From NCBI GenBank assembly GCA_947846985.1, contig CANTUZ010000002.1:58477563-58541562 (forward strand): a stretch of 64,000 bases of DNA, written 5' to 3'. Under the pieces are notes generated by a model, which saw nothing but the letters and a program-made list of their open reading frames with translations, searched no databases and was not told the origin of the DNA. Numbering within the stretch: the first letter of the stretch is position 1; every line of letters starts with the position of its first letter. Source of the stretch: Fratercula arctica. Its lineage: Eukaryota > Chordata > Aves > Charadriiformes > Alcidae. This document shows, one piece after another, positions 1 to 13,500 of the stretch. A program made the translations under genes and the position numbers.

Positions 1-2880
1 CATTTTCCAGAGAAAGGTAGGAGAAGCTAGTAACTATCCCAGAGAACTACAAGCCTCTCTCCTGACTCCGTTGTCACCCATTCATAAAAGACTGGTTACA
101 GTAATTTTCTTCACAAGCAGCCTTAGAGGGAGTCTGTGACCCCAGGGCAGATATTTTGAAAAACCTAAAGGTAACTCCCTGATAGAGAAGCAGTGCTAAT
201 AGGAGAGATGTCTTAATAGATCCCATATTCCATATCAGCTGCCCATGGAACAGTATTTTAAAAATACAAACACCAAAAAGACAACCCCCGCTCCCACAAA
301 ACCCTTTGCTCTTCCAAATGCTGAGGAATGAGAAAACACAAGCAGAACATAGAGCTTTACTCCCTCAACCAAGGCCTAAGCATTAGACCTCTGTGTGTCT
401 TATGCAGAAAGGATTCCACAGTCTGTAGTGTTGGCCGTGGGCATTTAACCGTGTGCAGGCAACCACCAATTTGAAATGTGGGAAGGGACCCAGAAATCTC
501 TCCCCAAAGACGAACGTATGGAATTCAACCACGTTATCTACAAGAACTTGGAGACATTCCAACAACAGGTTAGAACAGCCTTGACATATCTGATGCTTCA
601 GCAAGAGCCCTGTGGGAATGGCTCACGCCAACCTGCGCAGCTGGCAAGCATCCATCCAGCTTCCACACACAAGATCAGGAGAATCCCAAGAACTCACCAG
701 GACGGCAAGAAACCATTAATAACTTCAAAGCCAGGGGTATAAAAACAATTTTCTTTTTTGAAGGGTGGGCCAGAAGACCCATAAAAGCAAAACACATTTG
801 GAACTGTCCAGTAGCTCTTCAGTTGTAATGTTCTGCCACTCTCCTGGAAGAAATGAAGCACCTTAAATCCTGTCTATGCTTACGCGATCCAGGAATCCCA
901 CTAGCTTTTAAAACTGCTAGTAGACACAGTCCTGTGGGCCAGTGAGCCTAGCAGATGACTTCTCTATCAAACGAAGGATAGAGATCCACTGCAAAGACAA
1001 GTCATACGATGACGGAATACAAGAAGTTCCTGCATCCTGCCACTCCCCAGAGATTTATATAAAAGCAGACTCTCCACGACATCACCCACTCAATCTCAGT
1101 TCAGCTTGAAAAGTCAGACTGTGCTTTTCAGGTGTGGCGCTACACACAGCACATCCTGATTTCTCATTAATTAAAACCTAATTCTGCCTATCTGCGTGGC
1201 CATTTCTTCCAGATCAGAACGAAAGCCCTTGCACATGCAGCCTTCTGACTGTTGGTTTCGTAGACTATGTGCGGAGATTGATCATTTCAGCTTAATCAGA
1301 CCTTGATGCTCTGTTAATCCTAATGCTACGCCAGGAGGAAACTGTCAACACTACAGAGGTCAACACTGCCCATCACTTCTAACTCATGCAGCCTAATATA
1401 AGACTTAAGGGTTTGTGCTGAGAGCGAACATCTCCATCCTAAAGAACCTGAATGCCTCCCTAGACTTTCTGAGCTTTTGCTTTTATCACACTGATGCCAA
1501 TTGTACCTACTCTGGAGTTAGCACATTGGTGATTTAAATGAAGGTGTTAGATTCACGCTCCAGAAACGGGGGTGCTTTTCCCTCTGCAGACCCCCTGGTG
1601 GGCTCAGCAGTGTTGGGCAAGAGGGGGGTGGTCCTTCCACCAGTCCAGCCTGACTTAGAAGCATGTGTCTGAACTTGACCCCTGGTCCTAACTGTGCTTA
1701 GCGAAGCAGAGCTTTGTGTTACAAATGCAGGATTAGGATGGAAAAGGAGTATATGAAATTTTTATAAAGCACTTTTACTGGCAGAGAAAAGTTCCCCAGA
1801 AAGTTCAAAAATGGGTGCTGCATGGGAGTTACTATATTTTGCATACATATTCTACTGACTATAGAATAATTTCTCATATTAAACTGCTGGGGGGTGGGGT
1901 ATTTTGAATTGTATCACTGCACATTTGAGAGGTGATTAATCAAGCTCCTCAAATTAGCCCGAGGGAAACAATTGCTCGCTCTCATTATTTATTTATTTTT
2001 TAACATTTCATTACAGCCAAGGCTTAAGGTTTTGAACCCAGTGCCTAACCAAAACAACGTACCTTCTCTTTCGGAAGGTGAAAAATAGAGAGATAGCTTT
2101 CAGCTGAAAAGCAGCAGGTAAGATCTACCTTCCTTTTAGTCACTCGCTGCCTCCTCCCCGCAGCTTCCCCAGTCTCCCTCTTTGCATAGCGGGCTCGGAT
2201 GGGGCTACCAGGTTGCACGGCGCTAGTTACCAACCTTATCTTCACTCAGTAATCCCACATATCTTTAAGAGGCATGAACAACTTTGCAGAGCGTAACTGT
2301 GAATGGCCCGTCAGCTCCAGGGGGTGAGCTCTGGAGTGGGCCTTTCAGGTCACTGCACTCCCACCTGTGAGGTAGAGAGGGGCACCTCTTCTCCTCAGCT
2401 CCAAGGAGCTGGAAGGGAATTTCAATGGAGATGCAACCCCACAGGAAGCATCTACTCTCCCCTCGGTGAGTGTCTGGGCTGAAAATCAAAATCAATATTT
2501 TACACGCTGCTCCTGCTTATTTAATCCAGCAGTTCGCATTGTGTTTTTAAGAAACAAGGAGAAGACTGGATTTCAAAAAAAAATAGAAATGTAAAGGCTA
2601 CGCACTTTTTTTCCCTCCCACAAATATGTATGAAGTCCTTGGATGTTCCCATCAGTTTCTGGCCTTGTCTTTAAAGACATTAATATGCTTAAATACCTGG
2701 GAATTAGGTTTCAATTATCACGATCCCCCAGAGGTATTTTTACTTTTTCTTCTTCATTATGGAAAGAACATGAAGCAAGATCAGGTTTTTATGAGCCCAC
2801 CCACAAAGGCATCAAATATGCTGACTCTTAATAACAAATTTGGAATGGAGAACCTAGTTTCGGTGAATGTATTTTAATGT

Positions 2881-2906
2881 AAAAAAAAAAAAAAAAAAAA
2901 AAAAAA
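2881..2906. repeat. Poly(A)26 tract
   Basis: Twenty-six uninterrupted A, then GAAAAAG. Intronic on the antisense strand of EGFR. No retrotransposon body or target-site duplication was recognised upstream, so it is scored as a mononucleotide microsatellite. Confidence 0.95.
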
Positions 2907-3066
2907 GAAAAAGACAACTGCCAAAGAGGTCCTTTCATTCTAATGGCACAACCACAGGACAGTAATGAAAGTAATGCAATTTCCCAATGTCCCCAAAAGG
3001 TCACTCCATACATTTTCATCACTTGCCAGGATGCAGGGTAGATCTAACTATTCCTGCTGCCTTCTT

Positions 3067-3071
<5 letters not shown>

Positions 3072-3101
<30 letters not shown>
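3072..3101. repeat. Poly(A)30 tract
   Basis: Thirty uninterrupted A preceded by pyrimidine-rich CTTCTTTCTTT. It lies about 165 bases from a second long A tract. Longest homopolymer in the window. Confidence 0.95.
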
Positions 3102-3103
<2 letters not shown>

Positions 3104-6044
3104 AAAAGGGAGATCTGGCATCTTGGCTTCCATCCTCTTCTCCAGGCAGCAGCATGAGGTGGGCAGAAACAGCACCAGCCATCACTCACTGCACCTCCCT
3201 GGCGTTGAAAAGGCTGAGCTGGTTACCAGAACAATAATGCAAAAATCAACGGGTGTAGACCCATAACAGGCAGTTAACACAATTATTAATAAATACAGCC
3301 ATTTAGTAAAACCATCCACTTTAGAAATTTTAGGCCTCCTTGGAAATTATCTTTCATCCTCTGGGAATGGAGTCTTATGGTTGGCTTCAAAGATGCTGGC
3401 ACAAAGTGCAGACCTTTTGTTTAATTGCTCTCTTTTGAAGCAGAATATTAAGTCAAATGAAATTGAATATGAAAGGGAGAGGCCATACCGGAGTCGATGG
3501 GAACAAACAAAGCTAAGGCAGACCATATCTGCCCCCTTCTCCCCATCTCTAATGTTATTAAGAGAAGCGTACTTTCCCATCTAGCCTCTGCAAAATGCTC
3601 CAGCAGGAAAGAAAGAAAAAAAAAAGGTTTGGATCGAAAAAAACCCTATACTTTCCCAAGTAAATTTTATTTCATTTATTTTTTAACATACAACAATATC
3701 CACAGTATCTAAGACTGGCACTGGAATCACAAAATCACTGATATCGAGTTAGACTAAGGCCACTTGAAAAAAAAACAAACCCGTTGGTCATGTTTTTAAA
3801 GAATCAAGGTTTCTATGCAGCAGACGTGTGAAAGTATGAATATACCTATACATACATTTCCATGGATGCATGTAAGTAAATACATACAGAAATGCACCAA
3901 CAACCACGCCTCTGTGGACTCTAGGGGTTGGTTCCCCCCCACCAGGACTCAGACCTTTTCCAGCACGCTACAATTTAGTATTTGCATTCCTTCTGTTAAA
4001 AAAAACAACTGCCAAAGTGAATAGCTTGAGCTGTGTTTTTGTTTGCTGATACAAATTGTTATGCCAACAAAAGGGAAGAACTGCTCATAGGACTGTACCT
4101 ATGAACACGTGACAAATTGCTTAACTTTGAGAAAGAAAAATTTGGGGAGGGGGGGCGAGTTTTCTTCTCCCTTTCCTGTAATAGCAAAATTTTCTACTCT
4201 TTTCACAGACATGCAGGACACTGCCTACTTAAAGCTTGCACAATTTAAATGAAACTGCTGCATTGACTTTATCCAGTTAAGAAAAGTATTATAGAGGCTA
4301 CCAGTACGAAATTTGTAAAATGCAAAGAGGCAGCTTTTTTAGTTGGAGTGCCCCAAAACTCCTCTTTAAAATATTTGGTGCTGGATTTTTATTTAGCATT
4401 TGAAGGACTTCTTTTCCTTTCCCTTCCAAATTCTTCACCTCAAATGAGTTAGTGCAGGCTGGGATCTGATGGGTTGAGGGACACAACCATGTGCCTTTAC
4501 TTTTGGCACCTGGAAGCGTATGTCATTTGCATGAGGGAGATAAACTGTGGTCCTAAAAAGGACGCGCAACCTGGGATTATGCAGTTGATAATGAGTCATT
4601 ACACGTAACATACAGCGAAACGCAGAGGTCACGTGGATCCAAACTGCCATGTACATTTAAGTAAAGACACAAATGCTTTCTCTGGGCAAATACAGAAATT
4701 TACGCAGTTCCCTGCCATGGCAGACAGGGAATTCTCCAGGCAGGCATAGATCCATACTGTATTTTAAATTATGGCCTGCTATAAACGAAAAATGCTGATT
4801 TGGGGATTGTTCACTTTGTTATAACTTTCCAAGAGTAATATCCTGCAGGGAACAGCCAAGTTAATACAATGTTTCCACTCAAAAATTGGCAGCTTGAGCG
4901 AAGCCGATGGGGTGTATTTCACGAGAGTTTGCCTGCTGATAAAATGTTATTGCAGAACACGCAGGCTAAGGAGAGCCTCTCATTTTCCATCCCGGGATGT
5001 AACCTTAGCCTAGCAAACCCAGTACCTAGCAATAGTTCTCTGGATTTGTAATACGCCGTATATTTTTACTCTCTTTTAAACGTGTTCTGTAATTTATATG
5101 GTCTTTCAGCCATTAGAAGCCTACAGACGCTGTTTTGTCTGGTTTATTCTCAAAGGTAACGGCTTGGGATCTTGCCCATGGATGCGACTCGCACCTCTTA
5201 TTTTCACACTTGGCGCCAAGGTGCCACGCAAGGCTCATCTGCTCCCTCTGAACGGGAGCGTAACTCACAGACCTAATCACCTCCAACACAAGGGTTTGCC
5301 CATCCTTCCTTTAACCTGCTTACGGCTGGCTCGCTATTCTCTCCAAACTTCTTATTTCTGGACCGGCGAGTGAATAATTTAGAGTGAAACGTGAAACTAC
5401 TGTCACGTACAAAACAAAAGCCGGGATTGAGCAACTGAACTGGAAAAAAAAAATCCAAAGTGTCAAAAAGCCCCCGCTGCTCTGTTGTGAGCGCGGCACG
5501 ACGGTAACAGATGTGCGCAGCCCTGAAACCATCCTCCCTGCCCCTCTCCCTGCCCTACACCTACAGCGCTCCTTTCGCATCCATCACCTTACATAAAGCT
5601 CACAATCTGCTGAAGTCTGAGACTCATGGAAACGTGGCCGGGGGTGGGGGGGGAAACACCACCATTTCACGCTGCATCTCGGTGATCAGCATCGCGCACA
5701 GATGAGGTTTCAACTTCTGCTGCCGTCGCCAGATGACGGATCGGTGCGTGAACACCTAGAGCTCGAAGGAAGAAGCCAACTACCACAAGAGCCCTTTGGG
5801 CTGGGCACAGGAGGATGCACAGACACACACACCAACAAATGTTACACGTCTCCCCCAGGGAACCCCGGAGATGAACGTGATGCGAGTTATACAGAGTGAC
5901 AGTTTTGACATCATTTGTAGAGCATTGTTTTGCAACAGAACTGGTTTACATCCAGTTATTGTGCAGAGGAGGAAACAAAACCCCAAACGCTGCCTGGAGA
6001 CAGCAGGCCAAGTGCTTGCTAGAAACTCCTAACAAACCGGTGCG

Positions 6045-6081
6045 CATGTGTGTGTGTGCGTGCGTGTCAATATGTGCGTGT
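6045..6081. repeat. Degenerate TG-rich tract
   Basis: Interrupted TG/CG alternation (ATGTGTGTGTGTGCGTGCGTG then TCAATATGTGCGTGT). Alternating purine-pyrimidine low-complexity sequence in intron 1. Confidence 0.7.
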
Positions 6082-8483
6082 AACTCCACAGCTCCCTTCT
6101 CCACCCCCGTATACAGTGCAGGGAATCTGCTAATGCTTAAATGGAGGGGAAGGTCAAGGATTTACTGTGGGAAAGCCAATGGTAATTTCGCTGCCTCTCT
6201 GGAATACTGCAAACAGCCAAATCGCACAGCTTATGAGAAAAAAAAATAAATTTCCCTTTAATTTAGGGCTTTAAAGAAACCATAACTCTACTGGTCTTAG
6301 AATCAACCACCGAAGGTACAGACCCACTGTACGTTTCCATAAACCGAGGGCAGCGAGTTATTCCTCTGTAAGCAGAGCTCCTTCTACATGACGTGACAAC
6401 AAGCTTTCCAAGAGTAGAACTGGGATTTCAGAAAACTCCTTGGTTACAGGCCTGCCAAAACCCCAATAGCCTTCCCCACCTTTCCTAAGGATTCCTTCAA
6501 CTCTCCCTAGTGCTCCTCCAAAAGAAGAGGCACGCAAACGCTTTGGCGAGCGGCAGAAAGATCTCCCGGAGACACAGAGCACAGCACTGTCTGCGTCTGG
6601 GAGCACAGTTTCCTTTAACACCACAAGGGAAGAACAAAGCGAGATTTTTATTTTTTTTTGCAGGAGAGGTTTGCTTCTTTACACAAGCGCCCATTTGCCT
6701 CTGGGTACACACACGCAACTTTGGGGAACACCAAATGCTGCAACTGCAGGAGTCCCAAAGACTGATGCAATTTAAATACCTATTCAATTCCTTGGCTGTA
6801 GGGTGGCACCTCCAAAGATGTTATCTGACACACACACACCCCCCGCCCAGGCTGGTCCCAGGAGAAGAACAGCTCACGGGTCTCCGCTTTTGGGAATAAC
6901 TATTTTCCATGGAAGAGGGCAGCTAGCGGGAAAGACCCCCTGCACTCAGGAGCTGCCGCCTATTGCAACACCCTCATTTGGCAGAGGAGGCTGCAGTGTC
7001 CCTGCAGCTGTCCTGGGCAGCGGCCAGGGGCTCTCGCTGAAGGTGCTTCTTCCCCTGTCCAAATCTTTTATGAGTCCCAGACTTGCACAAGAGGACCAGT
7101 GCCAAGTTCAGTATGTTCTTGGTTTTACCAGCTGCCTTTTTTAATTAAATTAATTTAATTCATCACGGGAGGAGAGACTACAAATAGCAAGGTGCGAAAG
7201 CTTCACTTGCTTTTGTTCAGGTTCCTCGGTGTTCAGCTGGAGATGTTCACCCAACAGCCCAAGGCCTCAGTCGGTGCCAGTGGGCGATGCAGACGTTTGT
7301 CTGGTAGGAGCAGGAGACTAAAAGCATCAAAGAGCCAATCCCATGTAAAAAGCATGGAGTACCTGGCCTGCGCCATACTTGCCTGTATTAAACTGCTGTT
7401 AAGTGCCATAAAAAGTGAGTGTCCCTATACATACTTCATCCCAAAGCCTCTGGCAATTTGTTGCATTACCAGACCTCAAACCGACTACTTTTTCAATCAG
7501 TTGCTTTTTAGACGTCTGTGCGTTACTTTTTCATTTGTCACAGGTAACTCAGAAAGCAGGTACTTAGCCAGTTTTGCTCTCTCCACCCTTAAGCCATATG
7601 AGGAAAAGCTCACTATGGAGCAAGTCAAGGGGCAACACTCAGCGGTAGGGCCTCCCTGCCTTTACTTCTCAGACCTCACCACAAGCAGATCTCCTGCTCA
7701 CTGGCTGCACCGAAGAAAATACTCAGTGCTACGTAGGTCCCAGGCCTGAGGGATTTTCCTTTGCATCACACAAATTTCTCCACATCCAACCGGGAACTTC
7801 TTGCCATGATGATCGGGAAAGCCACTTAACGAGTGTTTATCAAATTTCAGAAGAAACCCCGAGGTATGAACGGGCTAGGCTTTGATGGCACACAGCCACA
7901 CGCCCTGTCCAAACAGCTCGATCTTAACCAGCGCAGGAAATGGAGCAGAGAAACTGTGCCAGCAGTTGAAAGGTTTTTCTAAAAATCACTGAGAAGAAAA
8001 AAAAAATTAAAAAATAAAAATTCAATTGCCAGCCTTGCACAGTTCCATCAATACGCGACAAAAAGCAAGCACTTCGTTTCAAAGGGGTCATTAAGCCTTT
8101 AACTATCCACTTAACATGAACGCCACTAGCAATACTGGTCAAGTCAATGTTTTTGCATGATTACACTTCAAATTTAGACGGGAAGCTGTTGTACATAACA
8201 CGATCTGTGGAGACTTGTTTCTCTTTCTAATGGATTTAAATTGCCAATAAAACAGGGCTCAGGACACAGGTGTAAAAGGAAGCTCAAAGAACAAACATTT
8301 TCTCCGTCATTCGTTTTCAAGACGCTATGAAGATCAAGGGGATTTTGTCTTGTCTGTCCAATGCATGTAATTTAAAAAAAATAAATAAAAAGATAAATAA
8401 AAGTTATGGGGAGGGAGTGTCTTTTTGAATCAAATCACATGACGGACAGCTGTTACATGGCGCTCTTCTCCACTCCTCACCCC

Positions 8484-8504
8484 AAAAAAAAAAAAAAAAA
8501 AAAA
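8484..8504. repeat. Poly(A)21 tract
   Basis: Twenty-one A directly after CACCCC; simple repeat in EGFR intron 1. Confidence 0.95.
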
Positions 8505-9147
8505 GGCTACAGGTACAAATACCCTGTACCCGTATGCCTGGGGGTGGCAAATTACCCGATGCTGCTGCCTGGGGGAGAGCAAGCCCCAGCCACCCAGCTA
8601 TAAGCTGCTTTTCCTTCCTACAGAGCTTCGGTCAGGAGCCACAGATCAGCCCTGAATGCCTTCAGCCACCCGAAAACTGCTGGTGAGGGCAACGGGCAAG
8701 TGGCTGGACAAAGGAATATGTCTATCTCGGCTTGGGAGAAAATAAAGCAAACACAACACGCCCAAGACTGCTGTTGGGTGTCTTTGCCAGGGAGAAGTCT
8801 CCACCCCCCTTCTTCAGGGCTCAATCCAGCTAGTTTGCAAATATCCTTGTAAGACCTTAGTTAGGCGCAGAGGTCGTTCAGCACCTTTTGCAGGCTTCCC
8901 GGATATCGCAGGGCTAGTTTTTGCTTACAAAGCCCTTTTTGTCTTCAGAAATCACGTAAGATCTGCAAACTGACTATTGTCCTGAGATTTTGCCAATGCA
9001 TAAAAGGACCAAATTCTCTTTTGATGGAAATAAACTATGAACTCCTAAACCTCTATGGGTTCAAATGCTTTATAAACAGAAATCAAGAAGGGAGATGTAA
9101 ATATCCCACCTGTTATTCCGGCATACTGCAGAAAGTAGTGTCACTTT

Positions 9148-9163
9148 AAAAAAAAAAAAAAAA
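9148..9163. repeat. Poly(A)16 tract
   Basis: Sixteen A followed by an A/C-rich low-complexity stretch to about 9220. Confidence 0.9.
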
Positions 9164-10548
9164 GCCAACAAAAACCCACTAACAACAAAGAAAACAAATA
9201 GCACCCTCCCAAACACCCAAACCAGAACTTGCTGCTCCATGCAGGTGCCCCGTAAATATCGTCCGTAAACCTTTGCCCATGGTTGAATTTGGACTGCAGC
9301 AAAAAATCTAATTTGTATTCAACAGAAGGATTGCTGCTAATGCTGCAGAAAAACACAGTGCAGATTAATTCTCAATATTAATGAGAGCAGAATACCCCAA
9401 AGCTGTGAACTAATAAAAAGCTTTCTTATACACAGTCATGGCTAATGTCAGTTTGTAGACAACATGTAGTTCAAAGCTTAATAGATTTTTCTTTTTTTTC
9501 TGTTTGTTTTCTATTGCTCTATGACTTACAAACCCTGACAGACTTTGCAAGAAGACGCTATCGATGGATAAATGAAGAGGACCCTAAGGACGAATTTAAG
9601 CAATCCCTCACCTAGCCAAGTTTTGACACAGTGAATCATGCCTAACCCAAACACAACCTCCCAGCTTATCAGGGAGACTCCAACCACTCCAGCCCACCAA
9701 GCTGGGACCAAAGAGCCAACGCACAGCCAGGCCAGCAGAGGCCTTGCTCCCTGGCATCCCTGGAGATGCCATCCCACGGGAGCATCTCCCATACAGCGCT
9801 TAGCCCCAGCTGGTGCCAGCGCTCTCCTTGGAAAGTAAGAGGCAATGAACAACGGACACATTCCCCAAAACCATCAGATTTTGTGGTAATTTCCATACAT
9901 GCACACACAGACACTTCTCAAGACTCCAGCATTTACATCTTACCGTGGCTTCAGCCACCCTTTGTTTTACAGCTAAGTAAATGCCCGGAGGGAAAAAAAA
10001 AACACAACACAATTTCTTTAGCCCATGTGCCCTGTATCGAAGCATGTTATTTCTTGATTGTGTACAATTACTTGGGGTTGGGGGTGGAGGGGATTTTATA
10101 CCGTATCAAAGCTATATAACAGTGCAGACAGTTATAATACATAGATCCTGATTTTATAATCCTCTTTTGACTATCTCATGGTAAATCCATTATTCTGATC
10201 CCTATATGGTCAGTCCAACCCACACAAACAAAACTAAAAAAAAACAACCCCCAACCCTCCCCAAAAATCCAGAGCCTGTTGAAGAGGTGATACTTGAATT
10301 CAGGTGATTTTAGCTCCTCCTTGCTGTATTTTTTTTTCATGGCCATACTCCTTACAGTACTTGTTCTGAGATAACTAAACCAAAATCCCCTCCTTTATCT
10401 GAAGCAGATTAATTATGATTTCCATGCAGAATTCTTTACTGCAGTTATACAGTGGCCTGAAATAAATATCCAAAACATCAAAAAGTAATTTAAAGAGTTC
10501 TGCATAGGACTTCTCTACAAGGGATTGGATTCATAAAGTACAAACAAC

Positions 10549-10573
10549 TTTTTTTTTTTTTTTTTTTTTTTTT
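10549..10573. repeat. Poly(T)25 tract
   Basis: Twenty-five T on the plus strand; poly(A) on the EGFR sense strand. No LINE or SINE body recognised beside it. Confidence 0.95.
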
Positions 10574-13500
10574 GCCACAAGGCCTTTGCACCAGGCAGCA
10601 CAGACCGGGAGCAAACCTGAAAGACTTGCATCCCTACTTTTGAATGCTGCTTTCCTGGCTGTAGACCCAGGTCTACTTTTAGCCCTAAGTATGCTACCTC
10701 AGTACTTCAGCGGGGCTGCGAGGTTTCCCCGAGGGCAGAATGTGACCTTGTGTTTTCATACCACGATGTTGCAGATACTTACACTCTCCCCCTTCCATAC
10801 CTGTGTACACTACGTAAAGGAACTGTTAGCTTTAGATAACAGCTGCCCATGCAGCTGCCGGCTGCACAGGTAAATGTTTGCTATTCCTGCCCGTAAATGA
10901 AACTACGCTATCAAACTAAAGACTTTCTTACAGGACTTTGAGAAGCCTCTGGTGTTTATCCATAGCTAAAGCAAGCGCTCTCTTCTTAGCACACTGTGCC
11001 ACACACAATCAGGAAACACAGCAAGGGAACACATGCATTTTAAACAAGCAGCACCAAACATTATAAATAAATTTGGTGCAATGAAGCCCCGGGAAGCTTC
11101 CCCCCTGACATCAGTCACTTGGTTTCACTGTGCAGAGGTTCTGAGTTATGGAGAAAATGACATCTTCAGATATCAGTCCTAGCTACCACCACATCCTTTC
11201 AGCAAGGCCCTGAACTTCGTATACTGGAATAATCTCAACGTTTTGAATTTTTAATTTTAAAATAGACCATCCCCTCAATGTCTCTGTGAGCAGACGAACA
11301 AAGAAATTCCCTGCCTGGTTAAACCACCACCACTACACTGCAGTTCCTCTGCCACTGGGAACTCCTTTCAGATAAGCAGTCATCAGACTTCTAAGCTTTT
11401 CTGTCTCTCTGTCTCCAAAAGCATTTTTAATATACATCTAAAGCAGCTTTTGTGAAATGCAGCTAGTGCTGGAAAGCATTCCTCACATAACACCAAGTTT
11501 ATCATCAGAGGCGAGTCATTAATTAGAAATCAAACAGACAGAGGTTGTATTTTTAAAGGTATACGTACATTTCTGAGATAAGTCACTGCCTGCCTAATTA
11601 TCACTGTACTGCATTTAAAAGATTGAATGCAAACAACCAAAGGTCTCTTAAAAATTCTACTTTTGACTACAATGACTTTTTTTGTTATGTTTTAGGCAAA
11701 TTATCATACCTCTTGCATGTCTGAGCGCCTTCACTAAAAATCTATTAATTTAATACAGTACTGCAATGCTCATGGAAAACCTTTCATGCACTGGAGCCCC
11801 CTGGCATATTAGTTCCAGAACTAAACTGAGTTACTGAAGAGACTTCTCGGGGACCACCATGCTCAACTTTCCATATCCTTTGGGTATCTGCATCTGCAAA
11901 GATGCCCCATGCAGAGTTTCCCGTCTCAGGATACAGCCACTGTCACTGCCATCGGCTTAGTGACCTTCAAAGTGCTTTTGGCATTTGTTCAAACAAAATG
12001 TACCGAGGCTGTAGGATGGTTATTGAGTATAAACGTGCTCCACCATCCTGAAGTACAAGTCACAATAAAAATCAAGGGAGAGGATCTGTGAAGATCAGAA
12101 TGGGATTACAGAGGAGTATCAGCACAAGCGCTGGAGGTTATACCACAGTGAAGGTGTAAAAAGTAGAGGTTTAGAAATCATTCAAAAGTCATCTTTAAGT
12201 GTTCATGCCTACTTGACTCAGTCTAAGGAAGGGAAAGGGATGGCTGCCTTCCAACCCAACATGGCTTTCATGCAAAACTTCTGAATTTTCCCAGGCATTT
12301 TAACGGCACCCTGGCTTCACCAGGGCTTGGGTTCAGCTCTGAACATCCAGCGACAGCAGATGAGACAGATTTCTGCAATGCTCCCTCCTAAGTTATCCAA
12401 CTAAGTATCCTCATGGGGCAGAAAGGATGTGACCCCCAGCGCTGCCTGTCCTCAGATGGATCATCAGGACCAGCCCCAGAGGGTTCCAGGGAAAACACAG
12501 TAACCCTGCAAGAGCAGACACATCACTAGAAGAGCTGCTCCCTCCAGCCTGGCAAGTCATTTATCTCACAACTAGCAATAGCTCACTGGTGAACATTAGT
12601 AGAGGAGATGAAAATCCAGGCTGCAAAGCCCAGGACTCATTTTTATGCAGTTTTGGATTAGCACCTTGCAAATTTTTGTCCATACAGTGATTTCAAAACA
12701 CTTTCAAAGACTAAAGGTGCCATCCAGAAATTCCTGTCAAGAGGGAAAAGGACCTGCATACATGAATAGCATTTTTCTGGGTTTTATTTAAAGAATTAGA
12801 AAACTGCATTAATGCTTTTGTTTTATGCAATCTGATAAAAACAGTAGCTGTGGGGAGAAAGTCAACAAGAAAACAGCAATCAATAATAATCTTTCAAACA
12901 CAATGCTACTGAGAGCAATAAGTAATTCCTCATAATCCCAAGTATGCTTTTTCTAAGAACATAGTTTTATTAATACACAGATACTCAGCTCTTTCTAAGA
13001 GCTGATAAGGATTAAGAATACAAAGTAAAGTAGTAAATTCATTAGCATAGAAGGTCTTCCTATACCACAGAGTCTTAAAAGGAAAACTCCTAAATCAAAT
13101 ATTGACCTTAGACTACTAGGTTTCCAATGATAAGTTATAGTCTTACTGAGTCCAGACTAGTTTAAAACCCTTCCTAGGACTCTTGCCTCCTCTACAACAA
13201 TTACATTTTATTGTACGGAAACATTCATAACGTACCACTCTAAGGTTTAACAGACAGCAAAACCATCATCATACATACACACCTCAACACCGTTTCCTTG
13301 CTATCAAATACAGGTGATGCACAAATGTAATACAAAACCTTGTCCAAAATTCACGCCCATAAATCAAAACTTCTGATACTTCCAGTTACTCATGACTTCC
13401 ATTTCAATCATCTTCAGTGGCTCATTGTCAAGAAATGCCAAGTACCTGCCCTCGCCAGTCACGCCCTACAAAAGTGTCATCACTTGAGCCTCTCAAAACC

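Noticed and set aside
2914..4017. ACAACTGCCAAAG repeated after two A tracts (2914-2926 and 4005-4017)
   Set aside because: Thirteen-base repeats are expected many times by chance in 64 kb, and flanking sequences do not match.
7192..7749. A 185-codon plus-strand frame in intron 1
   Set aside because: No recognisable domain, no splice or promoter context, and unremarkable composition. One frame of this size in 28 kb is plausible by chance.
12240..12275. CCTTCCAACCCAACATGGCTTTCATG resembling the CR1 3' end
   Set aside because: Only about 12 bases match well. The upstream sequence does not follow CR1 and the terminal octamer is absent.
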